Source: Apteryx mantelli
Taxonomy: Eukaryota; Chordata; Aves; Apterygiformes; Apterygidae
Length of the DNA: 64,000 nucleotides
Assembly (NCBI RefSeq): GCF_036417845.1
Contig: NC_090013.1
Coordinates: 935,001-999,000, forward strand
Direction: 5' to 3'
Shown: in pieces, positions 54,801 to 64,000 of the stretch
Position numbering within the stretch: position 1 is the first letter of the stretch
How the letters are laid out: the number at the start of each line of letters is the position of its first letter
The notes under the pieces: model-generated
Told to the model about the DNA's origin: nothing
The model's database searches: none
Seen by the model: only the letters and a program-made list of their open reading frames with translations
Translations under genes and position numbers: made by a program

Positions 54801-57800
54801 ACGTACTGCAGCTTCTCCTGCAGCCCCGCGCACTCCTGCTCCGTCCGGTTCAGCAGGTTGCTGTGGATCTGGTCCTGTGGGCGCCGGGGGACGGTCGGCA
54901 GGTGGCCCAGGGACCTCCCCACAGCGCTCACGGGTGCTCCGCGCCCTCGGCTTCGCCCCGCGCCCCCATCCTTGACCATCCCTGGTTGGGGGGGGGGGGG
55001 GGTCTCGCTCTGCTTTCGCGACGCCGTCCTCGGCCCGGGAAGCCCCTCACCTGGGTTTCCAGCTCCACCACCCGCTGCCGCAGCTCGCGCAGCTCGGCCT
55101 GGGCCTGCGTCTCCCGCAGGCGCGCCGTCATCAGCTCGTCCTGCAGCTCGTTGATGTTGTTCTTGCGGGGCGAGTCCTTCCAGCGCCCGCTGGCCCGTGC
55201 CAGCTGAGCCTAGGGCGGAAAGGACCCAGGCGTCCGGGCGAGGGCCGAGGTGGCCGGGGCGAGCAGCAGTGGCCCCAGGGCCTGGCCTTACCTGCCAGGT
55301 GTCGTTGAGGTCCTTGACCTGCTGCTGCAGCTCCTTCAGCGACTTCACGGCCTCGGCCTCACGCACCTTCAGCGCCTTGAGCTCCTCCTGCAAGCGGGCC
55401 ACGTTGTTCTCGTCCGGGAGCAGGCTGTTTCTCTGCGGGCAAGAGAGGAGCAGTGGTGTCAGTGTGGGCACCCCACAGCGGGGGACGCTTGTGGGACACC
55501 GGGTGGGAGAGCCCTGAGACCCCAACGTTCGGGTGATGCCAGGCAGGAGACCCCTGCGACGCCGGGTGGGAGAGCCCCAAGACACCGAAGCTCACAGGAC
55601 ACCAGGATGGAAGACCCCCGAGATGCCAACACTCATGGGAGACCCCTGAATTGCCAGAGATCCCCAAGATGGGGGACACCAGGACAAGAGATCTCCAAAA
55701 CACCGGAGATCCCCAAGATGGGGGACACCAGGACAAGAGATCCAGGACTCCAACGCTCATGGGAGACCCCCAAAACGCCGACGCTCGGGTGAAACCCTGC
55801 TCCCTTGCCCCGCTACCTTCTCCATGTCCAGCACTTTGTCCTGCATCTCTTTGAGGGCGCCGAGGGTTTCGGTCTCCCGCAGCCGCGACTGCTCCAGCTC
55901 CGTTTCCAGGTGGGTGACGAACTCCTCCGTGAAGCGTGGGTTGCCCTACGAGAGCAAGGAGGCGAGCGGGCGTCAGGCAGCGGCACCACGACGGGAAGCT
56001 CACGGCACGTCCCCAAGCGGACGGTGGAGGGGAAGGGACAACCGGGGGAAAGGGGTTCAGGCACCCGCGGACCGACCTGCTGGTCCTGCAGCTCGCGGAT
56101 GGTGCTCTGGGCTCGCTGCAGGTTCTCCGTGGCCGAGCTGCACTGCTGCTTCACCACCGCCAGCTCCCGCTTGATGATGTAGTTCTCCTCCGCCTCCTGC
56201 GCTCGCGTCACCTGGCCCTGCCACCGAGAGGGGACACGCGCCCGTCACCGCCAGCCCCCCCGGGGGCGGGGAGAGCGGGCGCCCGCTTCCCGCGGGGGAA
56301 GCGAGATAAAAAAAAAACAACAAAAAAACGAGCGTCGCGGAAAAGCGGCAGCAGCTTTCCGGGCTGGAGCGAAGCGGAAGGGCAAAGCGAGCGGAGAGGG
56401 AAAGAACGGCGTTACGATACCTGGATGAGCCTGTCTGCCAAGGCAGCGCTCTCCTACGGGGCAGCCCCACAGGGAAGGAAAGACGGAGGGAGGAAAGAGA
56501 AAGAGAACGACACGTAACGAGATCGTCACACAAGTGGCTCCCCGCTACAGCTAGAAGCAAAAGAAGAGAGCGAAGCCGAGGCGGAGAGAAGAACCCGACA
56601 GCCCCGGCAGAGAGGACGGCAGCGGCTTGGCCGGCCCGGCCCTTGCTCTACCCGGACAACGCGCTCGCGGCGTTTAGTCCGGGTCGCCTTCCTCGACGCG
56701 CGCCTTTTAGCTAGGTCCGCGTTTAAGAGTTGGGCTTGGAAGAGTTGCTGGGAAGGAGCGACGGAGGCCGTTCGCGGCGCCGCCGCGGCACAAAAATCCC
56801 CGGCGCCAGGGCTGCCCCCAGGCGGGAGAAAACCAGCAACGAAAAAGCAAACCAAAACCAAAAAAAGGGACCCAAATCCCATGCAATTCGGGGGAGACCC
56901 TTTTCCAAGTGGGCTCGGCGCCTTCGCGGCTGCCGCCAAACGGCCCCTGATCCCCCTTCGCCGGTGGGTCCGGCAGGCGAGCGGCAACCCTGGGGATGCG
57001 CCGGGGCCCTCACCTTCTCCAGCGTCTCGATCCGCTGCTTCAGCAGGCGGTTCTCGGTCCGGAGCCGCTGCGGAGGGAGAAAGAGGGGAGAAATCAGCTG
57101 GGGAACGGCGGCAGCACCGCGGCGGTCACGCAGGAGGAGAGAGCCCTTACCTTGATCTCGATCTGCTCCTCCATCTCCTTGTTCTTGATGGCGGCGTACT
57201 CCTTCTCCAGCCTGCGGTGGACACGGGGAGGAGAAGCGTCGCCCCTCCGCAGCGGATCCAACCCCTCCGCTGTCCCCCCCCGGCGCGGCGGAGAGGGCAA
57301 AAACCGCGTGGGGAAAAAAACCGACTCACCGCTTCATCTTTTTGGGGTTGTATTTGACCTGGTAGGCTTTCAGGATGAGCTTGTCGGGGCAGCTGTCGAA
57401 CTGGTGCGGAATGACCTTCTGGAAGTACTGCGGAGGCGACGGCGAGGGTGAAGCCCGGCCGCTGGGGCTGCGCATCCCCGTGCCGCCGCCCGGCCGGCTG
57501 CGGGCTCTCACCTGCGACATGCCCTCCATGTCCAGCTGGATCAGCTCGGCCTGGTTGAACTGCAGGAGGGCCATGCCCACGCGGAAGATGATCTCCAGCC
57601 CCTGCAACGAGGCGCGCGGAGAAGAGGAGGGGGGGGGAAGGCTCGAGCGCCCGTTCGCACCCGCGCCGGCCCCTGCGGCGCGAGCCGGGCGCGAGTTCGG
57701 GAGCCTCCCGTTTCCCCCGCTGGCCGGCTAAACCGCCGCGGCTTTTCGCCACGTTTCGAGACGGTGGCGGGGGGGGAAAAATCCCGCATTTCCTCTTCTC

Positions 57801-60800
57801 GAGCGGGACCGCGGTGCCGCATCGGGCTCTGTCGCGCCCCCCCCGGGAAGCCCTCGCTGCCGCGGCCCCCGTTACCTCGTACATGAAGATGTCGAAGACC
57901 CGCGTGGCCACTGGCAAGGGGAAGGTGGTGAGGAAGAGGGTGAGGAACCAGGACGAGGCGTACATGGAGGTGAGGAAGCTCTGCGAACGGAAGTGGATGT
58001 TCAGCTCCGGCAACTGCTCCTGCAAGCGGCAGAGAAACCGGGTGGAGGGAGGGAAAAACGTCTTATCGGTTTTATCCGGCCGCGAGCCGGCGCGGCGTTG
58101 CGGTTTCTCTCCATCCGCAGGTCACCTTTTTCCCTCCCCCATCCCCTCCGGCTTTATCCCGGGGCGGTTCGGAGGTCGGGGCCGGCGTTTACCTGCAGCA
58201 TGTACTCGAACTGGTAGATGCAGAGCCCCAGCTCGGCCATGCTGGGCTTGAAGAGCTCCCGCAAGCGGTATTCCTGCATCAGCCGCACGAACACGCAGAA
58301 AGCCTCCTCCTCGGGCATCTGCCGGCCGACCGAGACAGCGTCAAAACAGCCCCCGGCGGCGTCCCAAAGCCGCCGCGCCCGCCCCGGCTTTCCTCCGGCT
58401 GGGAAAGGAGCCGGGAGCTGCACGGCACCCACCTGCATGAGCAGCAATCCCACGATGAAGGCGCTGCCCTGGCAGTATCCAACCTCCCGGTCCACCAGGG
58501 AATAAGCCTGAAAGGGAAGAGAAGAGCGGCTGAGCGGGAGCCAGGGACCACGGGGCGCCCAGCGGCTTTTTATTTTATTTTATTTTATTTTATTTTATTT
58601 TATTTTATTTTATTTTATTTCTTAAGGTCGACGGCGCTCCCCTACGTTTGCTTTTACTGCCGGTTTTCCTTTCGACCGCAAAAGCTCGCGACCGACCATC
58701 CAGTTCCTCCCGACGGAGGAAAACCTGGTGGGAAAAGCCCGGCCTGGGATGGACCGTTGCTGGCTCCAGGAGTGTTTGCGCCGCTCGCCAGGGAACAGTG
58801 GGTTTTTACCCGCTCCCAAGGCGCGAGGCTGCAAAACCCCCGGAGAAAACGGGGAGCTTTTAACATTAATATCCGCAAAAAGCCCTTTTTGGGGGAAAAC
58901 GGTGGTTCATTTCTTCACTTCCACTGCCCTAACTGGAATTTCCTTCATCCCATGGTTTTAACGGGGTGGAAAAGGGAGAGATTGGGGGTTTACAGCATCA
59001 CGGCAGCGAGTGCGGCCGGGCAGCAACGGCCCTGTCTCGCGCCGGAGCCGCGCGGGGATGGCGGAGGAAACTGGAGGATCTGGGGTGGGATGAGGTGGCC
59101 TGGGAAAGGCCGGAGCCGTTCCGCGCCGAGCTCGGGGGTCCCCGTTGGGCGCCGGGGCGGCCTCGTACCTTCATGACGTTGAAGAGCACCTCCTGGCCCA
59201 GGCTGTCCTGCCCCTTGAAGAACTCGTGCTCGGGGTAGGTGCGGGCGATGTCCCTGCGGATGAGCTTCTCGCAGGGTGACGACATCTTGAGCAGCTCCGA
59301 GTACTGGTTCTTGACGGGCATGTCGGTGGCGCTGCAGAGAAGCTGCCAGACGATGGCGCGGAAGTGGTGGGGGATCCCTTTCCGGATGAGCTCCTGCGGG
59401 AAAGGGCGCTAGCGAAGAAAGAGCCGGAGAAGGGGGCACGAGGCCGGGTGGGGAACCCGCGCCGGCGGCGCCTCACCTTCAGCAGCTTCTCCTTCTTCTT
59501 CCGCCACTCGTCCCACTCGTTGACGATGCGGCCCCAGAGGATCCACGTGTCCTCCTCGAGGTGGCTCAGGTTGGAGGAGGCCGACGAGCTGGAGACCAGC
59601 GAGGAGCCGCTGTTCCTCCGCGAGCCGTTCATGGAGCGCATGGACTTGGAGTCGGCTTCCAGGAGCCTGCCGGAGAGCCCGGAGATGGGGAGACGCCACC
59701 ACCACCGCAGCGGACAACTCCCCGTGGGCACCTTCACCCGGGGGCCACCGACCGCCGCTGCCCAGTGCTTGGTCCCCCCCCCCCTTTTTTTTCTTTTTAA
59801 GAATTCCCATTTTTCCAATTTGAGCCATTTTTTGAAAATTGCAAGAACTGGAAGAACTTTAGAGATTTTTTTTAAGATTTGCGGCAAGGGGGTTTCAAGA
59901 GAAGCCACAGCGCAAGCGCGGCGGCGCCCAGGGCAAACCCACGCGGAGCTTCGGTCTCCTCCCGGTCCGAGCGCTTGAAATCGCCCCAGAAAGAGGCACA
60001 TTTTAACTCTGGAGGTGGAAACAAGGGATTTTCTTTTTTTTTTCTCCCCTCCCGAGTCGTTTTAACGCTCCGGATCGCCCAAGCGGCCAATAAAGCGCTC
60101 GGCGCGCTACGGCCGTCGTGGAGCGGCCATCGCCGCAATTACCGCAGCCCCGGTTTTCTGGGAATTTTTCATTCTGGGGTTGATTTTCGGCACGTGAAAA
60201 GGGTTTAATGTCCGGGCTGAGGCTTTCTGCTTGGTGTCGCGGTTCGGGAGCCCGGAGCAGGACTTGCTCGGCCCGGAGGAAGGGCGGCGGGAAGGCGCAA
60301 TCGCATCTTCCCCAATCCGAGCGGTTCACGGCAGGGACGGAGCCCAGCTTTTCTCCCAAGTGCCGGATGGCGCATTTTTTGCCCGCTTTTGCCCCATCCT
60401 CGGCCCGTTCGGGCTTGCCGCTGCTTTTATTCCCTTCCCGGCATTCAGATGCATCCGGGATGAACCGAGGGCGGGATTTAACCAGCGCCAAGGACCCAAA
60501 CGGGCTTTGCTCGGACTTCAAACCGAAGCCGCCGAGGGAATCCTTTCCAGCAAAAGGCGGATAACACAGCGATAAAAATCCAGAGAGCCGGCAAGCATCT
60601 GCCCGCTTGCCCGAGGTTCTCCGAAGGTTTCCGAGCGCCAACGGGCAATGAGGGAACCCCATGGCCTCCCAAGAGGGGAATTTCACCCCGGAAAATGCAA
60701 CGGGAATCGGCGCTGCTGGTGGCTTGGCCGCCCGCTCGCTCACCTGTTCTGCTCCTCCAGCTTGGCCAGCAGCTCCAGCTCATCCGGGCTGAGGTTCTCC

Positions 60801-60892
60801 GAGTCGGAAGCGGGTGAGCAGGCCGGCGCCGAGTTGACGGAGGAGAGGGCTTCGTGGGAGGAAGAGTCGGGGCTGGCGGCCGGGCTCGCCAT
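51886..60892 (-). CDS. EVI5L: EVI5-like Rab GTPase-activating protein
   Basis: A TBC-domain Rab GAP with a long C-terminal coiled coil, reported to act on RAB23 in cilium control. Eighteen constitutive coding exons on the minus strand: 60892-60744, 59666-59477, 59393-59169, 58507-58433, 58318-58193, 58019-57876, 57601-57512, 57427-57330, 57211-57151, 57067-57014, 56217-56077, 55945-55817, 55432-55292, 55203-55051, 54874-54728, 53749-53654, 53560-53465 and 52140-51886. They sum to 2370 bp (789 residues; human 794). Adding the 33-bp exon 56453-56421 gives 800. MASPAASPDSSSHEALSS starts the protein. The TBC domain holds LIRKGIPHHFRAIVWQLLC, IRRDIARTYPEHEFF (arginine finger IxxDxxR) and VGYCQGSAF (glutamine finger), so it should be catalytically competent. 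Heptad-rich helices follow from KMKRLEKEYAAIKNKEMEEQ to the end. No frame break at all. Confidence 0.97.
52150..52925. repeat. GGGACATGGGACAGG minisatellite, EVI5L last intron
   Basis: Short units of GGGGACATGGGACAGGCA and GGCACAGGGACATGG fill most of the intron between the last two exons. Confidence 0.9.
53050..53455. repeat. GGGTGCCCACGGGTGCC minisatellite, EVI5L last intron
   Basis: Units of about 14-28 bp with CCATGGGTGCCCACAGG and GAGGGTGCCTGTGGGTG, up to the donor at 53464. Confidence 0.88.
53880..54715. repeat. About 55-bp minisatellite, EVI5L intron before exon 53749
   Basis: About fourteen units with CCCATCAGAGGGGACATTGG, GTTGGGACCCC and CCTTGGGCAGGG. Confidence 0.9.
55450..55800. 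repeat. Diverged repeat in an EVI5L intron
   Basis: Copies of CACCGGGTGGGAGAGCCC and GATCCCCAAGATGGGGGACA (twice, 55658 and 55707) lie between exons 55817 and 55432. Confidence 0.75.
56421..56453 (-). CDS. EVI5L: EVI5L 33-bp alternative microexon
   Basis: The minus strand reads CCGTAG, then 33 bases for ESAALADRLIQ, then GTATCG. It sits between exons 57067-57014 (ending ETLEK) and 56217-56077 (starting GQVTRAQE), and it keeps the frame. The paralogue EVI5 has ESASLADRLIQ at this place constitutively, and two human EVI5L isoforms differ by eleven residues. Confidence 0.85.
58567..58620. repeat. (TTTTA)n microsatellite in EVI5L intron
   Basis: Ten to eleven perfect TTTTA units. On the EVI5L sense strand it reads (TAAAA)n and so repeats the hexamer AATAAA. 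Confidence 0.97.
59700..60740. other. EVI5L intron 1, mostly unique sequence
   Basis: The intron between the first two coding exons is mostly non-repetitive with moderate GC and poly-T runs (59776-59880). No coding or RNA gene was recognised. Confidence 0.6.
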
Positions 60893-63560
60893 GGCGGGGA
60901 GGGCCCGGGCCGGGCACCGGGGCCGCCGGGGCCGCGAAGTCGGGGCGCTCGCGCCTTCACCTGGAAGCCAAGCGGCAGCGGCGCCTTTTCGACTCGGGAA
61001 GCGGAAACGAGTTTTCCGCCTTCTCCCTTCGCCGCCGAGCGGACGGACCGCGATCCGGCCCGGTGACCCGTTGCTCTCCGAAACCGCTTCCCAATACGTT
61101 TAAAAAATAAGAAACGACCCCATGTTCGCCCTCCGCTATAAGGTGCAGATGCCGCTCCGCTTCCAGCCCATGGATTAACCAAATTCCCTAAAAAACCCCA
61201 AATCCGACCGTGCCCGGGCAACCGACCCCTTTTACGGCTCAGCTCTAAGCGCAGCCCCCTCGTTTGCCCCAATTTAGCTAAATTAAGGCAATTCGAGCGG
61301 TTATAACGAACGGCGCCGCGGCCTCGCGGTTTGGGACGGCCGCGGAGGATTTGGGGTGAAAACGGGACCTTCGGTGAGTTTGCCTGCGGGTTTTAACAAG
61401 CCGCTTCACTGCACGGAGTCCCGGGAAAAGCCAGTTTGCCGGGAATTTTACCCCTGTCCGTGGGGGCCGAGAGGGGCGCTCCGAAAAACATAATACCCGG
61501 CCCGAAATGGCCTGCAGGGAAGTGAGGCCACACGGGGCAGTAGCCGAGTTAGCTCGGGTCGGCAAATACAGCGCCGAAGGGTTAACAGTTTTCCTGAAAG
61601 CCGGCAAAATTTAACTGGAATGCTTGGTTCGAAAAAGGGGAAAATCGGAGTTAAATCGGTTAAATCATTAACGGAATTATACAGAAGAGCTCGTTAAGCA
61701 GGACTGTTTTTTTTAAGGGAAAAAAAGAATAACGGCGGCATTTCTCGGAAGTGACCCCGGAGGAGGGATCAGGATTTCGGAGGGTCGCAGTGATGACGGA
61801 GCAGGACGCGCCAACCCCAACGGCTCCGGCCTGCTGCTCTGAGATAAAATCCCGAGGTTTTAATTTAAAAGCGCAGACGTTCATCGGCAGGGCGGGAGAT
61901 TATTTGTTTTTTCCTTCCCCGTGAAAAAGCTCCGGGAAGCAGGAACCTGCCACATCCTCGTCCGCTTAAAGCGCAGCCTTGTTTTTTCTTTTTTTCCCCT
62001 CCTTTGCAGTGTAAAATTCCCAGTAGCTGGGAAAGCCGCAATTCCGAGGCGGAAACGAGCCGCCGGGTGCTGACTAAGCGCCGTATTCGATGTGGGGCCT
62101 CGGCGGCTTTCGAACCGGCGACGTTAGGAAAGGCAAATCCTGGCCCGCCGCAAAGGGAAAAGGATGCCGGACCATGGCGGAAAGCGGACGGAGTGGGAAT
62201 TTTTGAGGTCTCCAGGGTCTTGGAGGGGGATTCGGCAGCGTCCAGGGAGCTGGGAGCAGCCGGGAGCCTCACTGCAGTGCGAGGGGCAATTTGCGGCGGA
62301 GCAGTCAGCTAAATGGATGCGGATGCTCCCCATCCGGCTCGGCAAAGCCCAGACGTTTCCGTCCCTGCGTTTAATCAAATGCAGGATGCGGGAAATCCGG
62401 GGAAAAAGAAAAAAAGGGAATTTGCAAGATAACCCGACCGTTAACGCATGAAGAGGAGTTGGAGCATAAAAAAGGAACGGGAACGCAAAGGTTTCTCCCG
62501 CTTCAGAGCACCAGGATGCGCCGAGAAGTGACCAGCAAGGAATTTTTTTTCCAGGGAAAAGTGGATTTCTCCTTCCACACAGGATTTCCCAAATTGGGGG
62601 AAAAGCAGGTGCAGGAGCAGCGCGAATCTGGCTGGGCGGAATCCCCTCTCCGGTGCCATCCGCAGCCTCGACGCTTCGGCCTCTGCTCCGGCCTGCAGGA
62701 ATCGCTTCTCGGCCGACCGGCACAAGAGCGGAAGCCCAAAGGCAGCCGTCGCCCGTTTCCGAACCGGGAAAACCGTGGCGGAGCGGAGCAACCCGAAACG
62801 CAGCGACCGGCCCCATGGCGGGGAAGAAAAGCCAAAGAATAATTGGGAAAAAAGGGGGAAAAAAAAAAGAGAAAAAACTCCGAGCGCCACCACCGCGATT
62901 CCTCGCCGCCGCCGCCCCCGGCTCGGCGGAAAAGGCCGAAGCGAGCCCAACGCGGCGGGCGCCGAGCGCCCTTTTCCGGGGGCGGCTTGTTCCGGAGGGC
63001 TCGGCGGGGTGGTGTTTTTTTTTTGTTTTTGGCTGCCGGCCCCGGGGAAGCTGGCGGAAACGGGGCGGAAACGGGGCGGAAACGGGGGCGACGCGGGAAA
63101 GCCTCGCGGTCCGACGGCGGCGGGCGACGGCGAGCCAGGGGAGGGCTCCGCGCGGAGCCCTGGCCTAGATAAGAGACATATATATTTACGTGCCTCGTTA
63201 TTATTATTATCCATATATATTTTAAGGGCTTTTTTAAGGGAAAACGCGAGGAGGGGGCGACCCCCCCCCCCCAGGGCGGCGGAGCCGGACACAAAGGGGC
63301 TGCGGAGACGGAGCGTTCGCTCCAACCATCTTTTTTTTTTTTCCCCCGGAAAAGGGAGGGGAAGGCGGCTGCCGCGGCCCTGCCGGAGCCGGGGAGGTTT
63401 CGGGGGGGTGGGGGGTGGCTGGGGAGGGGGGATTAGGGCTGGGGGGGGGGATGGATAAAAGCCTCCCCCCTTCCCCGCCCCGTTTTTCCGTTCCTTTCCC
63501 CCAAACCGCTTTATTTTCGGGGGAAAAAAGGCAACGAGGGGCAACACCCTCTTGGCAGGC
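60893..63560. other. EVI5L upstream region, no recognised coding sequence
   Basis: CpG-rich directly upstream of the start codon (60893-61080), then unique sequence of moderate GC, then a second CpG-rich block (62870-63160) with GCCGCCGCCGCC. AT-rich words ATATATATTT and TTATTATTATTATCC lie at 63178-63222. Open frames on both strands here match no family I recognise. Promoter and 5' UTR exons of EVI5L are likely in this interval. Confidence 0.5.
63142..63161. other. Perfect 20-bp palindrome
   Basis: AGGGCTCCGCGCGGAGCCCT equals its own reverse complement. It lies at the edge of the second CpG block. Confidence 0.9.
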
Positions 63561-63579
63561 AGTGATGGGGGGGGGCCGG

Positions 63580-64000
63580 ATTTCCTCCCCCCCCCCAAAT
63601 AAAGGGGGGGGCACGTTTCTAGCCCAAATTGGGGGACCCTGGGGGGGAGAGGCCCCCCCCCAAAGCCCCCCCCCATCTGCAGCCCCCTGTAGCCCCCCCA
63701 TAAGTCAGGGGGGCAGGTCCCCATTGCCTGGGGGGGCACCCTAAAGCCCCCCCCTCAAGATGGAGGGACCCCAGGGCCTGTGGGGGGGGGGCAGATCCCC
63801 AATGCCACCCTGTAGTGGGGGGGCACCCCAATGCCCCCCTCCCATAGCCCAGATAGGGGGCACCCTAATGGCCCCCACAGCACAGGGGGGGCACCCCAAT
63901 TGCCCCCAAAGCCCATGGGGGGGGCACCCCCAATTGTCCCTACAGCGCAGGAGGGGGGTCACCCTCAATTGCCCCCCCATAGCCCATGGGGGTCACCCCC
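63580..64000. repeat. GGGGGGCACCCCAATGCCCCC minisatellite
   Basis: Units of about 45-60 bp with GGGGGCACCCCAAT, TGCCCCCC and CATAGCCCA run to the window edge. Confidence 0.88.

Noticed and set aside
61100-63740. Several open frames of 130-430 codons upstream of EVI5L
   Set aside because: No family resemblance, no clear splice structure, and overlapping open frames on both strands; likely 5' flank or UTR.
1-64000. LTR elements, endogenous retroviruses or Polinton-like fossils
   Set aside because: No reverse transcriptase other than CR1, no gag, envelope, capsid or paired terminal repeats were recognised.

Overview
The window looks like part of a bird GC-rich microchromosome (dot chromosome). 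The signs are vertebrate split genes with short exons and GT/AG introns, long runs of G or C, a different minisatellite in almost every intron, and a CR1 LINE fossil as the only clear transposon. Other CR1-bearing sauropsids cannot be excluded. The seven genes are orthologues of human 19p13 genes, a set often missing or broken in bird assemblies. All identifications come from remembered family sequences and exon phase checks; no search was run.

Layout: GCDH (minus, 1-5882, C-terminus off the window) with a CRE/GC-box promoter near 6620. Then a 56-bp minisatellite and a CR1 fragment. SWSAP1 (minus, 9457-10684) has a promoter rich in CCAAT boxes. From 11.8 to 16.8 kb there are satellites only, including a 172-bp CA/TG/CG array. 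PLPPR2 (minus, last three coding exons, 17302-20727) has its upstream side replaced by an array built from its own splice acceptor. A 200-N gap (23072-23271) follows. SAMD1 (plus, from the gap to 28752), MAP2K7 (plus, 29719-41340), TGFBR3L (plus, 44702-49368) and EVI5L (minus, 51886-60892) complete the set. From 60.9 to 64 kb lies the upstream flank of EVI5L, with no recognised coding sequence.

Exon models for GCDH, MAP2K7, TGFBR3L and EVI5L join in frame with no break (429, 345 and 789 or 800 residues for the three complete ones). SWSAP1, PLPPR2 and SAMD1 lose frame in or beside G/C homopolymers, which suggests consensus errors rather than dead genes. PLPPR2-SWSAP1 and MAP2K7-TGFBR3L keep the human order and orientation. 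EVI5L is inverted relative to MAP2K7 when compared with human.

The genes do not form one pathway: lysine/tryptophan catabolism (GCDH), RAD51-paralogue-linked recombination (SWSAP1), a lipid-phosphatase-like neuronal membrane protein (PLPPR2), a CpG-island chromatin reader (SAMD1), the JNK kinase kinase MKK7, a betaglycan-like receptor (TGFBR3L) and a Rab GAP (EVI5L). The most unusual structure is the PLPPR2 array, in which a 3' splice site and the first bases of its exon are repeated about 18 times.
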